Source of the DNA: Bacillota bacterium
GTDB taxonomy: Bacteria; Bacillota; Clostridia; Acetivibrionales; DSM-1351
Reading direction: 5' to 3'
Assembly (NCBI GenBank): GCA_023415305.1
Contig: JAEZKZ010000110.1
Span: 62,001 to 126,000 of the forward strand
DNA: 64,000 nucleotides
In this document: one piece after another, positions 42,230 to 50,234 of the stretch
Layout: each line of letters starts with the position of its first letter
How positions within the stretch are numbered: the first letter of the stretch is position 1
The notes under the pieces: generated by a model
Database searches by the model: none
The model's input: only the letters and a program-made list of their open reading frames with translations
Told to the model about the DNA's origin: nothing
Translations under genes and position numbers: made by a program

Positions 42230-43711
42230 GTGAGTACAGTAAATTTAAAAAGTCCTGAAGTACAAATACGTGAAGTGAGATTGGGTTCAATAACCGGCTT
42301 TGAAGGTACAGCAGGTGAGCTGGTAAAGTGCGCAAGATCAGGGAGGCTTCAGGAAAGTACAAGAAGTTTCAGTCAATGTATGGGCTGTAGCTCAGGGAAT
42401 GCATTCTGTCAACTATCCATGATAAAGGATGCTGCTATTATCAATCATGCACCGGTAGGCTGCTCGGGAGATTTCTTCGGTTTTAATTTTGTATATAGGG
42501 TTGGACAGATGGAAAGAAACCTGCCACCAGCAATAGGTAGATATTTTAACACTAACATAGAGGAAAAGGACACTATTTTTGGTGCTACCACTAAGCTAAG
42601 GGAAACTATTAAAGAAGTTTATGAAAGAGTAAAGCCTAACGCCATATTTATAACAACCTCTTGTGCTTCTGCAATAATAGGAGATGACGTTGAATTTGTT
42701 GCAAACGATATGACGGAGGAATTGGGTATCCCGGTAGTTGGCTGCTATTGTGAGGGCTTCAAATCAAAAATCTGGACCACTGGATTTGATTCGGCATATC
42801 ACTCAATAGTGAGAAAAATTGTAAAGCTGCCAAGAAAGAAGTCAAACAAGGTTAACATTATTAATTTCTGGGGCTCACACATTTTTGACCAGCTATTGGA
42901 GCCATTAGGCTATGAAGCAAATTATGTTGTTCCATTTTCTACCGTTGCTGATCTTGAGTATATTTCTGAAGCAGCAGCGACAATACAAATATGTCCTACC
43001 TTGGGAACTTATATAGGAGCAGCGTTGGAACAGGTCTATGGAGTTCCTGAAATAAAGGCTCCGCCGGCTTATGGAATCCCCGGAACGGATGCATGGCTAA
43101 GAGAATTGGGAAAGGTTCTGGATAGGGAAGCTGAAATTGAAGAGTATATCCATAAAGAGCACACAAGAGTTTTGCCGCTTTTGGAAGAATACCGGAAGCA
43201 GCTTCAGGGAAAAACTGCATATCTTACAGCAGGAGCTGCTCATGGTCATGCTTTGATAGCCCTTCTGAGAGAACTTGGACTTCAGGTTCAGGGTGCTGCA
43301 ATTTTCCATCATGATCCTATATATGACAATGGCGATCCAACCTCGGATGCATTGGCTCATGATGTAAATACCTACGGAGACGTTCATAACTATAATGTCT
43401 GCAATAAACAAGCTTATGAACTTGTTAACATACTGAACAGAGTACGTCCTGACATCATGATAGCAAGACATGGAGGAATGACTCTATGGGGAGCAAAGCT
43501 TGGAGTACCGACTCTTTTAATTGGTGACGAACAGTTTGGGTTCGGATATCAGGGAGTTTTGAACTATGCTGAAAGAATTCTTGAAACCCTTGATAACAAA
43601 GAATTTGTTACCAATCTTGCAAAACACAGCTCAATGCCATACACAAAATGGTGGTTGGAGCAGAATCCATTTTCTTTCCTTGGAGGTAATGTCGATGTTG
43701 AAATTTATTGA
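42230..43711 (+). CDS. NifD/MarD-like nitrogenase-family subunit, second set
   Basis: A 493-residue alpha-type subunit starting with GTG after AGGAGG. Cys53, Cys78 and Cys145 fit the NifD P-cluster ligands, and ICPTLGTYIGAALEQVYGVP holds the cysteine at the Cys275 cofactor position. The CEGFKSKIWTTGFDSAYH segment has Trp182 and Phe186 where nitrogenase has Gln191 and His195; the same DSAYH follows in the first-set protein. The His442 region reads LLIGDEQFGFGYQGV with no His. I read this as a reductase for a substrate other than N2, with methylthio-alkane reductase the closest described case. Confidence 0.88.
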   Translation: MSTVNLKSPEVQIREVRLGSITGFEGTAGELVKCARSGRLQESTRSFSQCMGCSSGNAFCQLSMIKDAAIINHAPVGCSGDFFGFNFVYRVGQMERNLPPAIGRYFNTNIEEKDTIFGATTKLRETIKEVYERVKPNAIFITTSCASAIIGDDVEFVANDMTEELGIPVVGCYCEGFKSKIWTTGFDSAYHSIVRKIVKLPRKKSNKVNIINFWGSHIFDQLLEPLGYEANYVVPFSTVADLEYISEAAATIQICPTLGTYIGAALEQVYGVPEIKAPPAYGIPGTDAWLRELGKVLDREAEIEEYIHKEHTRVLPLLEEYRKQLQGKTAYLTAGAAHGHALIALLRELGLQVQGAAIFHHDPIYDNGDPTSDALAHDVNTYGDVHNYNVCNKQAYELVNILNRVRPDIMIARHGGMTLWGAKLGVPTLLIGDEQFGFGYQGVLNYAERILETLDNKEFVTNLAKHSSMPYTKWWLEQNPFSFLGGNVDVEIY

Positions 43712-45011
43712 GCAGCCCAGATATTCCTGTGCCATAGGAGCGCAGCAAACTGTAGTAGCCATTAAGAGAGGCGTACCGATTTTGCATGCCGGCCCGGGCT
43801 GCAGTTCAAAGGTTAGCGGACTTATTGGTCAGGGAGAAGGCTATGCTGGAGGAAATACAATTCCCTGTACAAACACCAGTGAGGCTGAAGTTGTCTATGG
43901 TGGTGAGGGCAGGCTAAGAAACGTTGTTGACGGTGCTTTTAAGGTAATAGATGCCGATTTGTATGTGGTTCTTACAGGATGTACCTCTGATATTGTGGGA
44001 GATGATGTTGGCAGAGTAACAAGTGAATATCAGGCACTGGGAAAACCTATTGTTTTTGCAGAAACAGGCGGTTTCAAAAGCAATAATTATGTGAGCCATG
44101 AATCGGTTGTCAACGCAATTATTGATCAATTTGTGGATGTGCACAACACAGGCGGAAACATTCAGAAAGGCCTTGTCAATGTATTTGCAACAGTACCTTA
44201 TCAGGACCCTTACTGGAACGGAAATCTTGAAGAACTCAAACGTATTCTTCAGGGTATCGGACTTAAGGTTAATATTCTATTCGGAGATGAATCGGGAGGC
44301 GTTGACGAATGGAAAACCATTCCCGACGCTGAGTTTAATATTTTAATTAACACCTGGACCGGGCTTGGAATTGTAAAGCATCTTGAAGAAAAATATGGGA
44401 CACCCTATTTACAATTCCCATACATACCCATAGGAGGAATAGAGACAACCAAATTCCTGAGGCAGGTAGCGGAATTTGGTGAGCTGGATAAGAAAATCGT
44501 TGATGCCTTTATTAGCAAGGAAGAAGAAAAATACTATTCCTTTATTGAGAGAACAGCGGACTTTATGCTTGAATTCAGATACGGAATTCCAAGAAGATTC
44601 TATACAATTCTGGACGCAGCTTATTCCATAGGCTTTTCCAAGTTTTTATTAAATGAATTGGGGATTATTCCGGCAAAACAATATGTGGTTGACGATACTC
44701 CAGAGGAATTCCGGGAAAGCATTAAAGAGCAGTTTTCAAAGATATCTGATTTAAGATCTGCAGAAGTAGCTTTCTCTATCGACGGAGGCGCTATACAACA
44801 AGAAATTCGGAAAGAACCTCAGAAAAACAGGGCGATAATACTGGGCAGCGGCTGGGAAAGAGATCTTGCCAGTGATATTAAGGCAGATCTGCTGATTATA
44901 AGCGCACCGGTAACCTACAGGTTGGTGCTTAATTGTGGATATGCCGGCTACAATGGCGGTTTGAGAGCAATAGAAGACATATATGACAGAGTACTGGATA
45001 CGTACAGATAA
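43695..45011 (+). CDS. NifK/MarK-like nitrogenase-family subunit, second set
   Basis: A 438-residue beta-type subunit. Cys12 (RYSCAIGA), Cys36 (GPGCSSK) and Cys96 (LTGCTSDIVGDDV) match NifK P-cluster ligands. The gene overlaps the end of the D gene by 17 bases; ATG 43695 is eight bases after GGAGG, so translation is coupled. It is about as long as the first-set NifK-like protein and shares with it the short N terminus. Completes the nifB-X-H-D-K run. Confidence 0.88.
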   Translation: MLKFIEQPRYSCAIGAQQTVVAIKRGVPILHAGPGCSSKVSGLIGQGEGYAGGNTIPCTNTSEAEVVYGGEGRLRNVVDGAFKVIDADLYVVLTGCTSDIVGDDVGRVTSEYQALGKPIVFAETGGFKSNNYVSHESVVNAIIDQFVDVHNTGGNIQKGLVNVFATVPYQDPYWNGNLEELKRILQGIGLKVNILFGDESGGVDEWKTIPDAEFNILINTWTGLGIVKHLEEKYGTPYLQFPYIPIGGIETTKFLRQVAEFGELDKKIVDAFISKEEEKYYSFIERTADFMLEFRYGIPRRFYTILDAAYSIGFSKFLLNELGIIPAKQYVVDDTPEEFRESIKEQFSKISDLRSAEVAFSIDGGAIQQEIRKEPQKNRAIILGSGWERDLASDIKADLLIISAPVTYRLVLNCGYAGYNGGLRAIEDIYDRVLDTYR

Positions 45012-45036
45012 TGCATTCAAGCTGCTTATGTTCGAA

Positions 45037-45056
45037 TATTACTGCTTGCAGTAATA
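45037..45056 (+). promoter_or_regulatory. Hairpin before metN
   Basis: TATTACTG-CTTG-CAGTAATA, perfect 8-bp stem, 23 bases before the metN start and ahead of TTGGAGG. No T tract. May mark the boundary between the DK transcript and metNIQ. Confidence 0.45.
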
Positions 45057-45078
45057 AAGGTGTGATTTGGAGGTTACC

Positions 45079-45870
45079 ATGGGAGACAGTTTTATTATTA
45101 TAAAAGATTTGTATAAGACCTTTAGAAATTCTGATGGAGATGTTGAGGTGTTAAAGGGTATAAATCTTGAACTTGACAAGGGCGATATTTTTGGAATAGT
45201 TGGGTTCAGCGGTGCGGGAAAATCAACATTAATCAGATGCTTGAATCGGCTCGAAGCACCTGACAGCGGCAGGATAAGAATTGGAGAACATGAAATTACA
45301 GAGCTTTCTAAAAAGGAATTGAATCTTCATCGTCAAAAAATTGGTATGATTTTTCAGCATTTCAATCTTTTTGACTCCAGAACTGTTTTCGGCAATGTAG
45401 CTTATCCCCTTGAAATTGCAGGTTATGACAAAAAGTATATCAAAAGTCGGGTTGATGAAATTCTTGAACTGGTTGAACTCAGTGACAAACGGAACTGTCA
45501 CATTGGGCAATTAAGCGGAGGACAAAAGCAGAGGGTTGGAATAGCAAGAGCCCTTGCAAATAACCCTGATGTATTGCTAAGCGATGAAGCAACCTCGGCA
45601 CTGGACCCACAAACAACTCTATCAGTACTTGATCTTCTCAAGGATATAAACAGGAAACTGGGTTTGACCATAATACTAATAACTCACGAGCTTGAGGTAA
45701 TAAAATACTCCTGTAACAACATGGCTGTACTTGAGAGTGGTGTTATAGTTGAAAAAGGGCCTGTCAGAGAGGTATTCAGAAATCCGAAAAGCGATACTGC
45801 ACAATTATTTGTAAAAATAAATGAGGAATTTGCGGCCAATCAATGGGTTAAGGAGGGTGAATTCATATGA
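45079..45870 (+). CDS. metN: Methionine ABC transporter ATP-binding protein MetN (no NIL domain)
   Basis: A 263-residue ATPase: Walker A GFSGAGKSTLIRCLN, Q-loop FQHFNLFDSRTV, signature LSGGQKQRVGIARAL, Walker B VLLSDEATSALDP, switch ITHELEV. These are typical of MetN. It stops after about residue 260, so the usual C-terminal NIL methionine-sensing domain (normally to about 340 residues) is missing and feedback inhibition by methionine may be lost. It overlaps metI by four bases. Confidence 0.88.
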   Translation: MGDSFIIIKDLYKTFRNSDGDVEVLKGINLELDKGDIFGIVGFSGAGKSTLIRCLNRLEAPDSGRIRIGEHEITELSKKELNLHRQKIGMIFQHFNLFDSRTVFGNVAYPLEIAGYDKKYIKSRVDEILELVELSDKRNCHIGQLSGGQKQRVGIARALANNPDVLLSDEATSALDPQTTLSVLDLLKDINRKLGLTIILITHELEVIKYSCNNMAVLESGVIVEKGPVREVFRNPKSDTAQLFVKINEEFAANQWVKEGEFI

Positions 45871-46577
45871 ATTTAACAAACAGCAGCTTAATTGAAGTTT
45901 TGAAGAGTGCTTTCGGAAAAGATGTCTGGGCAATAGTTGCTCCTGCAATAAAGGACACTCTTTATATGACAATTCTGACTACCATTTTAACCCTGCTGCT
46001 GGGAGTCATTCTGGGAATAGTTCTTGTTGTAACGGATAAACAGGGTATACACCCTCTTCCGGTGTTTAACAGGATACTTGGTGCCATTGTTAATGTATTA
46101 AGATCTCTGCCCTCAATGATACTTATTATTCTTACACTTCCTCTCTCAAGACTTTTTATTGGAAGAGCCTATGGTCCTGAGGCATGTATTCTGGCATTAG
46201 TGGCAAGTTGTGTTCCAATGTTCGGCAGACTTGTCGAAAGCAGTATTCTGGAGGTTGCCAAAGGGAAGATTGAGGCCGCAAAAGCTATGGGCACCCCCAA
46301 TCGTTATATAATAACCAAGGTGCTGATACCTGAAGCCCTGCCTTCACTTGTTAGAGCTTTCACTATAGCGGTAATCGCAATAATTGCCACAACAGCCCTT
46401 GCAGGCTCCTTCGGAGCTGGTGGCCTGGGAGATGTGGCAGTAAGGTTCGGGTATTCCAGATTCAAGACAGACATACTTATTGCTGCGGTGCTGGTACTGA
46501 TAATACTGGTTCAGTTGGTTCAGTTTCTAGGTGAGTCAATATCAAAGTACATTATTAAAAAAAGATTTTTAATGTAA
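45867..46577 (+). CDS. metI: Methionine ABC transporter permease MetI
   Basis: A 236-residue permease with five or so helices and the MetI signature NVLRSLPSMILIILTLPLSR, EAA loop AAKAMGTPNRYIITKVLIPE, and GSFGAGGLGDVAVRFGY. Start in the ATGA overlap with metN. Forms the channel of the MetNIQ importer for methionine or related thioethers. Confidence 0.94.
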   Translation: MNLTNSSLIEVLKSAFGKDVWAIVAPAIKDTLYMTILTTILTLLLGVILGIVLVVTDKQGIHPLPVFNRILGAIVNVLRSLPSMILIILTLPLSRLFIGRAYGPEACILALVASCVPMFGRLVESSILEVAKGKIEAAKAMGTPNRYIITKVLIPEALPSLVRAFTIAVIAIIATTALAGSFGAGGLGDVAVRFGYSRFKTDILIAAVLVLIILVQLVQFLGESISKYIIKKRFLM

Positions 46578-46663
46578 GTAATACATAATGTGAGCTTATT
46601 TTAAAATGTTCAGTTACGTTTAAAAACGCTAAATACAAAAATTTTGAAAGGATGAATTTATTT

Positions 46664-47518
46664 ATGAAAAGAAGAATTCTAACACTAACAGGAGTTATAT
46701 TATCAGTTGTGCTTTTAGCTGCGGGCTGCGGAAAAGCCGCTGATACGTCAAGCGGAAGTACAGCAGCAGCGCAGACTTTCTCAAAAGATAAACCTGTGAC
46801 ATTAAAGGTTCTGGCAGACCAGGTTCCACATGCGGAACTTTTAGATTTTGTTAAGCCTAAATTGGCTGAACAGGGAATAAATATTGAAATAACAATAGCA
46901 CAGGGTTCTCTTGGTGAACGTGGTAATGAGGTAGTAGACAACGGAGAATTCGATGTAAACTTCTTCCAGCACCAACCTTACCTTGATTCAGTGAAAAAAG
47001 AGAAGGGTTATGACCTTGCAAATGCAGGGAATATTCATGTTGAACCAATTGGCTTTTACTCAGTCAAGTACAAAACAAAGGAAGAGATTCCTGACGGTGC
47101 TGTAATAGGTATTCCAAACGACGTAACAAATGAATACAGAGCACTAAAAATTCTCGAAGCAAACGGTTTTATAAAATTAAAGAGCGATTTGCCCGAACAT
47201 TCAGCTACGGTAAAAGATATTGCTGAATATACTAAAAAAATTGAAATCAAGGAAATTGATTCGGCTCAATTAATAAGGCTGAAGGGAGACTTTGACGGAT
47301 ACATAACAAACACCAACAAGATACTTGAAGCCGGAATAGATGCAAATTCTGCATTGTTCAGAGAAGGCAAGGATTCACCCTATGCAAATATTCTAACAAC
47401 AAAGACCAGCAGAGCTAATGATCCTGCCATAGTAGCATTAAAGAATGCCTTGACCACCGAGGATGTACGAAAATTTATTGAAGAGAAATACAAAGGTGCT
47501 GTAATTCCTGCTTTCTAG
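46664..47518 (+). CDS. metQ: Methionine-binding lipoprotein MetQ
   Basis: A 284-residue NLPA-family lipoprotein; signal peptide ends LLAAGCGK. Family motifs include QVPHAELLDFVKP, FDVNFFQHQPYLDS and IGIPNDVTNEYRALKIL. GAAAGG precedes; ATG 46664 gives a standard signal peptide, while the ATG at 46652 touches the ribosome site. MetQ proteins bind L- or D-methionine, methionine sulfoxide or S-methylcysteine depending on type. Confidence 0.92.
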   Translation: MKRRILTLTGVILSVVLLAAGCGKAADTSSGSTAAAQTFSKDKPVTLKVLADQVPHAELLDFVKPKLAEQGINIEITIAQGSLGERGNEVVDNGEFDVNFFQHQPYLDSVKKEKGYDLANAGNIHVEPIGFYSVKYKTKEEIPDGAVIGIPNDVTNEYRALKILEANGFIKLKSDLPEHSATVKDIAEYTKKIEIKEIDSAQLIRLKGDFDGYITNTNKILEAGIDANSALFREGKDSPYANILTTKTSRANDPAIVALKNALTTEDVRKFIEEKYKGAVIPAF

Positions 47519-47551
47519 TGTCAAAGCCGCAAGCGGCTTATGGAGGTTAAT
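47516..47551 (+). repeat. Short leader hairpin (AAGCCGC type) before the second NifX gene
   Basis: CAAAGCC-GCAAGC-GGCTT followed by ATGGAGGTTAAT. Same 3' module as the leaders at 13,261, 20,301, 23,920 and 52,947, starting right at the metQ stop codon. Confidence 0.6.
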
Positions 47552-47890
47552 ATGGGTCAAAAGATTGCCATAGCAAGCAGTGATGGTGTAAATATCGATC
47601 TTCACTTTGCAAGAGCATCGGGTTTTTACATATATGAGATCAAGGATGAGAGCTTTGAACATATTGAGTATAGGGTAAATGATGCTGCTGCTAATAAACA
47701 TGATGAAAATGAATTCGAAAGAACGCTGAAAAGCCTTTCGGATTGTAAAGCAATAATAGTAAGTCAGGTTGGAATAAGTGCACTGGCCTTTATTCAATCC
47801 AGAGGCTTCAGGGTTTTTGAAGCACCCTACAGGATTGACAGTGTTCTTGAGAGGTTTATTGAAAAAGATATTCTGAACAGAGATTTGTAA
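47552..47890 (+). CDS. NifX/NafY-family cofactor-binding protein, copy 2
   Basis: A 112-residue paralog of the protein at 40,928: QKIAIASSDGVNIDLHFARA (His conserved, Gly replaced by Ala after HF) and AIIVSQVGISALAFIQSRGF. Start at ATG 47552 after GGAGGTTAAT; an overlapping upstream ATG contains the ribosome site. Its place between metQ and mccB suggests a role with the nitrogenase-like enzymes in sulfur supply rather than nitrogen fixation. Confidence 0.85.
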   Translation: MGQKIAIASSDGVNIDLHFARASGFYIYEIKDESFEHIEYRVNDAAANKHDENEFERTLKSLSDCKAIIVSQVGISALAFIQSRGFRVFEAPYRIDSVLERFIEKDILNRDL

Positions 47891-47899
47891 TGCTGTAAA

Positions 47900-47943
47900 A
47901 TTTTATTACATTTTGTGGCCGCTATGTGGCTTGGGAGGTTAAT
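47900..47943 (+). repeat. Short leader hairpin (GGCCGC type) before mccB
   Basis: TTACATTTTGTG then GCCGC-TAT-GTGGC, followed by TTGGGAGGTTAAT. Matches the 5' module of the leaders at 23,896, 34,461, 51,650 and 52,921. Confidence 0.6.
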
Positions 47944-49128
47944 ATGGAAAGTGAAATGTTAACAGAATCAGACATGCAAAGCATTTTTAATACTTTGTTA
48001 ATACACGGAGGAATTGACGGGGACGAAAGAACAGGTGCAGTAAGCATACCTATTTATCTGACTTCTACCTACAGGCAGATAGAACTGGGGCAACATAGAG
48101 GATACGAGTATTCAAGAACAGGTAATCCGACAAGGGAAGCACTTGAAACCCTGATCAAGGAGCTGGAGGCAGGGGAAGCCGGTTTTGCCTTTTCCTCGGG
48201 AATGGCAGCGATTACAGCTGTACTGCTCTTACTAAAAAGCGGTGATAAGGTCATCATTTCGAGTAATGTATATGGAGGAACCTTCAGAGTACTGGATAAG
48301 GTTTTCAAGAATTTCGGTCTGCAATATGAAATAGTAGATACCTCTGATCTTGAAGCAGTTGAAAAAGAAGTAAAGACCGGAATTGCAGCAGTAATTATTG
48401 AAAGCCCGGCAAATCCACTGCTTACTATTACTGATATTAAAGGAGTATCAGAAATAGCGAAGAAAGCCGGAGCGCTTACAATTGTAGATAATACTTTTAT
48501 GACTCCATATCTGCAAAGACCTTTGGAGCTTGGAGCAGATATTGTAATCCACAGTGCTACCAAATACCTGGGTGGACACAGTGATGTTATTGCAGGGCTG
48601 GTGGTAGTTAAGGATAGCGAGCTTGCATCCAGACTAAAGTTTCTCCAAAATGCTACAGGAGGAGTTTTACCACCTTTTGATTCCTGGCTTCTGCAAAGAG
48701 GAATAAAAACCTTAGCGGTAAGATTGGATAGGCATATTGAGAATGCAAGGTATGTTGTCGATTTTCTTAAGGACCATGAAGGTGTAACTAAAATATATTA
48801 TCCCGGGTTGGAGAATTCAGAGGGTTATGAAATACATAAAAAGCAGTCTTACGGGCCGGGAGCAATGATTTCCTTTGTGCTTTCGGAAGATTATGATATT
48901 AAATTGTTTTTCAAAAATGTTAAACTTATTACCCTTGGTGAAAGTCTTGGGGGAGTAGAGTCTCTTGTAAGCCATCCGGCAAGTATGACTCATGCCTCAA
49001 TTCCATATGAAATCAGGCAAAGAGTGGGAATCGTTGACAATTTAATACGTTTATCAGTCGGTATTGAAGATAGGGAAGCAATAATAAATGACCTCAGAAA
49101 TGCTTTTGATAAAGCGAAACAGAAGTAG
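47944..49128 (+). CDS. mccB: Cystathionine gamma-lyase (MccB type)
   Basis: A 394-residue Cys/Met-metabolism PLP enzyme. The PLP lysine is in HSATKYLGGHSD; SSGMAAITAVLLLL and TRTGNP-like SRTGNPTREALE near residue 60 are family marks, and GESLGGVESLVSHPA is typical of gamma-lyases and gamma-synthases. Followed 49 bases later by an MccA-type gene, the usual pair for converting homocysteine to cysteine. Cystathionine or methionine gamma-lyase activity are alternatives that sequence cannot separate. Confidence 0.85.
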   Translation: MESEMLTESDMQSIFNTLLIHGGIDGDERTGAVSIPIYLTSTYRQIELGQHRGYEYSRTGNPTREALETLIKELEAGEAGFAFSSGMAAITAVLLLLKSGDKVIISSNVYGGTFRVLDKVFKNFGLQYEIVDTSDLEAVEKEVKTGIAAVIIESPANPLLTITDIKGVSEIAKKAGALTIVDNTFMTPYLQRPLELGADIVIHSATKYLGGHSDVIAGLVVVKDSELASRLKFLQNATGGVLPPFDSWLLQRGIKTLAVRLDRHIENARYVVDFLKDHEGVTKIYYPGLENSEGYEIHKKQSYGPGAMISFVLSEDYDIKLFFKNVKLITLGESLGGVESLVSHPASMTHASIPYEIRQRVGIVDNLIRLSVGIEDREAIINDLRNAFDKAKQK

Positions 49129-49177
49129 GAAATTTTCGCAATAATTATCAACTTGTTTGGTATGAAGGGAGCTCAAT

Positions 49178-50086
49178 ATGAAGTATTGCGATGATATCCG
49201 TGAACTTATCGGAAATACACCTATTTTAAAGTTAAATAATATCGGTATAAAAGCATCGGTAAAGCTTTTTGCAAAGCTTGAATTATTTAATCCGGGAGGC
49301 AGTGTAAAAGACAGAATGGGTACAGCCTTAATTGCAGATGCCGAAAGGAGGGGCATACTTAAAAAGGGCGCTACTATCCTTGAAGCAACTGCCGGTAATG
49401 CAGGAATTGGAATTGCTTTAGCTGCACTTAATAAGGGTTATAGAGTCATATTTGCAGTTCCAGAAAAGTTTTCTTATGAAAAGCAGGCTATAATGCGAGC
49501 ACTTGGAGCTGAAATAATTCAAACACCTCTGGAGAAGGGAATGGGCGGAGCTTTTGAAAAAGTTGAGGAGTTGCTCGCTACAATTGAAAATTCCGTATGC
49601 TTAAGTCAATTTACTAATCTGGCAAATCCAGAAATCCATTATACAACAACAGGTCCTGAGATATACAGGGACTTGGATGGAAAAATAGATTATGTGGTGG
49701 CAGGAGCAGGCAGCGGAGGAACAATATCAGGTGTCCTGAAATACATAAAGGAGCAAAAGGAGAATGTTAAGGGTATCCTTGCAGATCCGGTAGGATCAAC
49801 TATGGGAGGAGGCCTTCCGGGCTGCTACAGCATAGAAGGGATTGGAAATACTTTCATGCCCGAAACCATGGACAATTCACTTATTGATGAGGTAATAAAG
49901 GTTAATGATTCACAAGCCCTTCAGGAGGTTAAGCTGGTAGCACAAAAAGAAGGACTACTGACAGGAACCTCATCAGGAGCAGCTTTATACGCTGCTAGAG
50001 TCATCTCCGAAAGGGTTGAGAATGCAAATATAGTGGTTATTTTCCCGGATAGAGGGGACCGGTATATTAGCAAAGACATATTTTAA
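49178..50086 (+). CDS. mccA: O-acetylserine-dependent cystathionine beta-synthase (MccA type)
   Basis: A 302-residue PLP enzyme. Lys in NPGGSVKDRMG, then EATAGNAGIGIALAALN: the ATAGN loop (instead of TSGNTG in CysK) marks MccA. GAGSGGTISGVLKYIKE binds the PLP phosphate. It condenses homocysteine with O-acetylserine to cystathionine, which MccB then cleaves to cysteine. GAAGGGAG precedes the ATG. Compare the CysK-type gene at 22,635. Confidence 0.87.
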   Translation: MKYCDDIRELIGNTPILKLNNIGIKASVKLFAKLELFNPGGSVKDRMGTALIADAERRGILKKGATILEATAGNAGIGIALAALNKGYRVIFAVPEKFSYEKQAIMRALGAEIIQTPLEKGMGGAFEKVEELLATIENSVCLSQFTNLANPEIHYTTTGPEIYRDLDGKIDYVVAGAGSGGTISGVLKYIKEQKENVKGILADPVGSTMGGGLPGCYSIEGIGNTFMPETMDNSLIDEVIKVNDSQALQEVKLVAQKEGLLTGTSSGAALYAARVISERVENANIVVIFPDRGDRYISKDIF

Positions 50087-50133
50087 CAGAATATAGAGAG
50101 AATTAGTTAAATAGGGATTTATCAAATTTAATA

Positions 50134-50206
50134 GCAATAACGATTTATACAACAGCGTGTTGACTGGAAAACCAGAGACTGTATTTATTGCAGTCTCTTT
50201 TTTTTA
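50134..50206 (+). promoter_or_regulatory. Transcription attenuator, class with ACTGGAAAACC hairpin, copy 2
   Basis: Terminator AGAGACTG (50174-50181) / CAGTCTCT (50191-50198) then eight T. Upstream GCAATAA (50134-50140) can pair with TTATTGC (50185-50191), which covers the loop and first base of the terminator's 3' arm. Between them are CAACA-GCG-TGTTG and CTGG-AAAA-CCAG (50164-50175), the same core as before the GS-like gene, with T-G in one copy replaced by T-A in the other. Confidence 0.65.
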
Positions 50207-50234
50207 ACTAAATTTAATTGAGAGAGGTGTAATT

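Noticed and set aside
44098..44346. Plus-strand alternative frame inside the NifK-like gene
   Set aside because: Fully inside the real reading frame of a conserved protein; no ribosome site.
27539..45011. Nitrogen fixation (true nif) gene cluster
   Set aside because: No NifEN, NifV, NifS/U or molybdate transporter nearby; the residues at Gln191, His195 and His442 positions are replaced in both D-like proteins; neighbours are sulfur and corrinoid genes.
27539..45011. Tetrapyrrole reductases (BchLNB/ChlLNB) or CfbCD for coenzyme F430
   Set aside because: Those use simpler subunits with a single 4Fe-4S cluster and incomplete P-cluster cysteines and no NifB; here all six P-cluster cysteines and a NifB-like protein are present.
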